A stretch of 32,146 bases of DNA, from assembly GCF_002154335.2 (NCBI RefSeq), contig NZ_MTPX02000022.1, positions 1 to 32,146 of the forward strand. The letters run 5' to 3'. The DNA comes from Actinomyces ruminis. Lineage in GTDB: Bacteria > Actinomycetota > Actinomycetes > Actinomycetales > Actinomycetaceae. A program made the translations under genes and the position numbers. The notes beneath the pieces were generated by a model, which was not told the DNA's origin, searched no databases, and saw only the letters and a list, made by a program, of their open reading frames with translations. This document shows positions 31,017-32,146 of the stretch, piece by piece (the first letter of the stretch is position 1; each line of letters starts with the position of its first letter).

Positions 31017-32146
31017 GGCGCCTCCCGGCGGCTCCGGCCGGGCAGCGCGGCGTGCAGGTCTACCAGTTCCGCCGCCCCGGCCTCCAGCAGTGCCCCGGCC
31101 ACCGCCTCGCCGAGTGCGGCGGCATCCGCGCGCGCCCCGGTTGCCGACTCCTTCAGCAGCCGCGTCCCGTCAACCGCAGCGACGACGCGTCCAGCCGCAG
31201 CCCCTCGCTGCCGTCCGCGAGCGTCGCGGGCGCGGCCACCGCCCCCACCGGTGCGGCGCAGCCCGCCTCCAAGGCCCGTATAAGGGCGCGTTCGGCGGTC
31301 ACCGCCGCCCGGGTGGTCGGATTGTCGAGTTCCGCCAGGGTGGCGGCCAGTGCGGCGGACAGGCCCGGGTCTCCGGCCGGGGCGTGCCCCTCGCCGTCTG
31401 GGTCGTTGTCACGGGTCTCCAGGGCCAGCGCCCCCTGGGCGGGCGCCGGCACCATGATCGGCACTGCGGCGTTCGGTGCGGACTCCGACGCGCCGGTTCC
31501 GGGCAGCGCCAGCACCTGGGTCGCGTAGCCGTCCAGGCCCAGGCGGCGCAGGCCGGCCAGTGCCAGCACCACGGCGTCCAGGTCCGGCTCGCGCACCGCT
31601 CCCAGCGGCCCGTCCGCACCCACCACCGCTCCGACCACACGGGACAGCCGCGTGGGCACATTCCCACGCACGGGCACGATCTGAAGGTCCGGGCGCATCG
31701 CCAGCAACTGTGCCCCGCGGCGCGGCGAGCCGGTGCCCACCCGTGCCCCACGGGGCAGGTCGGCCAGCATCGCCCCGCCCGCCGTGCACAGGGCGTCGCG
31801 CGGGTCCTCGCGGGCCGGCACCGCGGCGATCCGCAGCCCGGCCACGGGGGCGGTGGGCAGGTCCTTGCAGGAGTGCACGGCCAGGTCGCAGGCGCCGTCC
31901 AGCAGCGCCTCGCGCAGGGCGGCCGCGAACACCCCACCCCGCCGAGCCGGGTCAGCGGGGTGGCGTCGACGTCGCCGCGGGTGCGGATCCGGACCAGCTC
32001 CACCTCCAGGTCGGCCCGATCCGCCGGGAGGCGGCGGCCAGCGCCCGGGCGCCGTCCAGCAGCGCCTCGCGCAGGGCGGCCGCGAACACCCCACCCCGCC
32101 GAGCCGGGTCAGCGGGGTGGCGTCGACGTCGCCGCGGGTGCGGATC
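31013..32146 (-). CDS. hemC: Porphobilinogen deaminase, partial and frameshifted
   Basis: Builds hydroxymethylbilane from four porphobilinogens. Clear blocks are LVRIRTRGDVDATPLTRLGG, ACDLAVHSCKDLPT, VGTGSPRRGAQLLAMRPDLQIVPVRGNV, and APAQGALALE. The cofactor-binding cysteine is in ALEAGCAAPVGAVA. At least three single-base losses: near 31195 (before GRVVAAVDGTRLLKE), near 31935 (GGV/GVFAAALRE) and near 32020. The true end is TGA at 31013-31015, overlapping hemD. Upstream of about 32047 the sequence repeats part of the gene again (31891-31989) instead of giving the expected N-terminus, so the 5' end is not reliable. Confidence 0.88.
31891..32146. repeat. 99-bp direct repeat within hemC at the window end
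   Basis: Bases 31891-31989 recur without a mismatch at 32048-32146, the last base of the window. The offset is 157, not a multiple of three. The second copy replaces the expected hemC 5' end. The exact coincidence with the sequence end points to an assembly artefact. Confidence 0.85.

Overview
The window is GC-rich chromosomal DNA from an actinobacterium, most likely Actinomyces or a close relative in the Actinomycetaceae. The signs are uniformly high-GC codon use, GTG/TTG starts, an actinobacterial-type hemB metal motif, an aspartokinase gene with an internal beta-subunit start, and proteins that look like Actinomyces families. No rRNA, tRNA or CRISPR array was seen.

Layout. (1) 1-2035: 3' end of dnaX and then recR. 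(2) 2044-2171: a 128-bp element with inverted termini. (3) 2195-8508, all minus strand: two ABC exporters flanking a histidine kinase/LuxR-type response regulator pair, probably an envelope-stress or antimicrobial-peptide response locus. (4) 8628-10247: a two-gene module, an OLD/AAA-type ATPase and a PD-(D/E)XK-like nuclease, which looks like an anti-phage defence pair. (5) 10311-14289: a second, inverted copy of the 128-bp element, an immunity-gene remnant cut off by it, two candidate immunity genes, and a large membrane toxin gene (PrsW-like protease domain plus a C-terminal nuclease toxin domain). (6) 14592-17193: aspartokinase and aspartate-semialdehyde dehydrogenase. (7) 17223-17966: a GNAT acetyltransferase. 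(8) 18265-23897: a beta-glucoside PTS operon (regulator, IIB, IIC, IIA, GH1 6-phospho-beta-glucosidase) in nearly the lic order of Bacillus. (9) 23996-25739: a GlxA/AraC-type regulator divergent from an isochorismatase-like hydrolase. (10) 25966-27526: thioredoxin, Dps and a PspC-domain protein. (11) 27620-32146: haem genes hemC-hemD-hemB-hemL on the minus strand.

A dominant feature of this sequence is frameshifts. About twenty sit in genes that include dnaX, asd, ask, dps, hemC and hemD. Every one I resolved is repaired by adding back a single base, so a one-sided sequencing deletion error is much more likely than mass gene decay. The last 99 bases also repeat 31891-31989 exactly, which suggests a contig-end artefact. 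Gene calls below span these frameshifts where the two halves clearly belong together.

The most interesting biology is the toxin/immunity array (10439-14289), the adjacent ATPase/nuclease pair (8628-10247), and the 128-bp inverted-terminus element. One copy of that element lies between the nuclease gene and the immunity array and truncates an immunity-gene paralogue.
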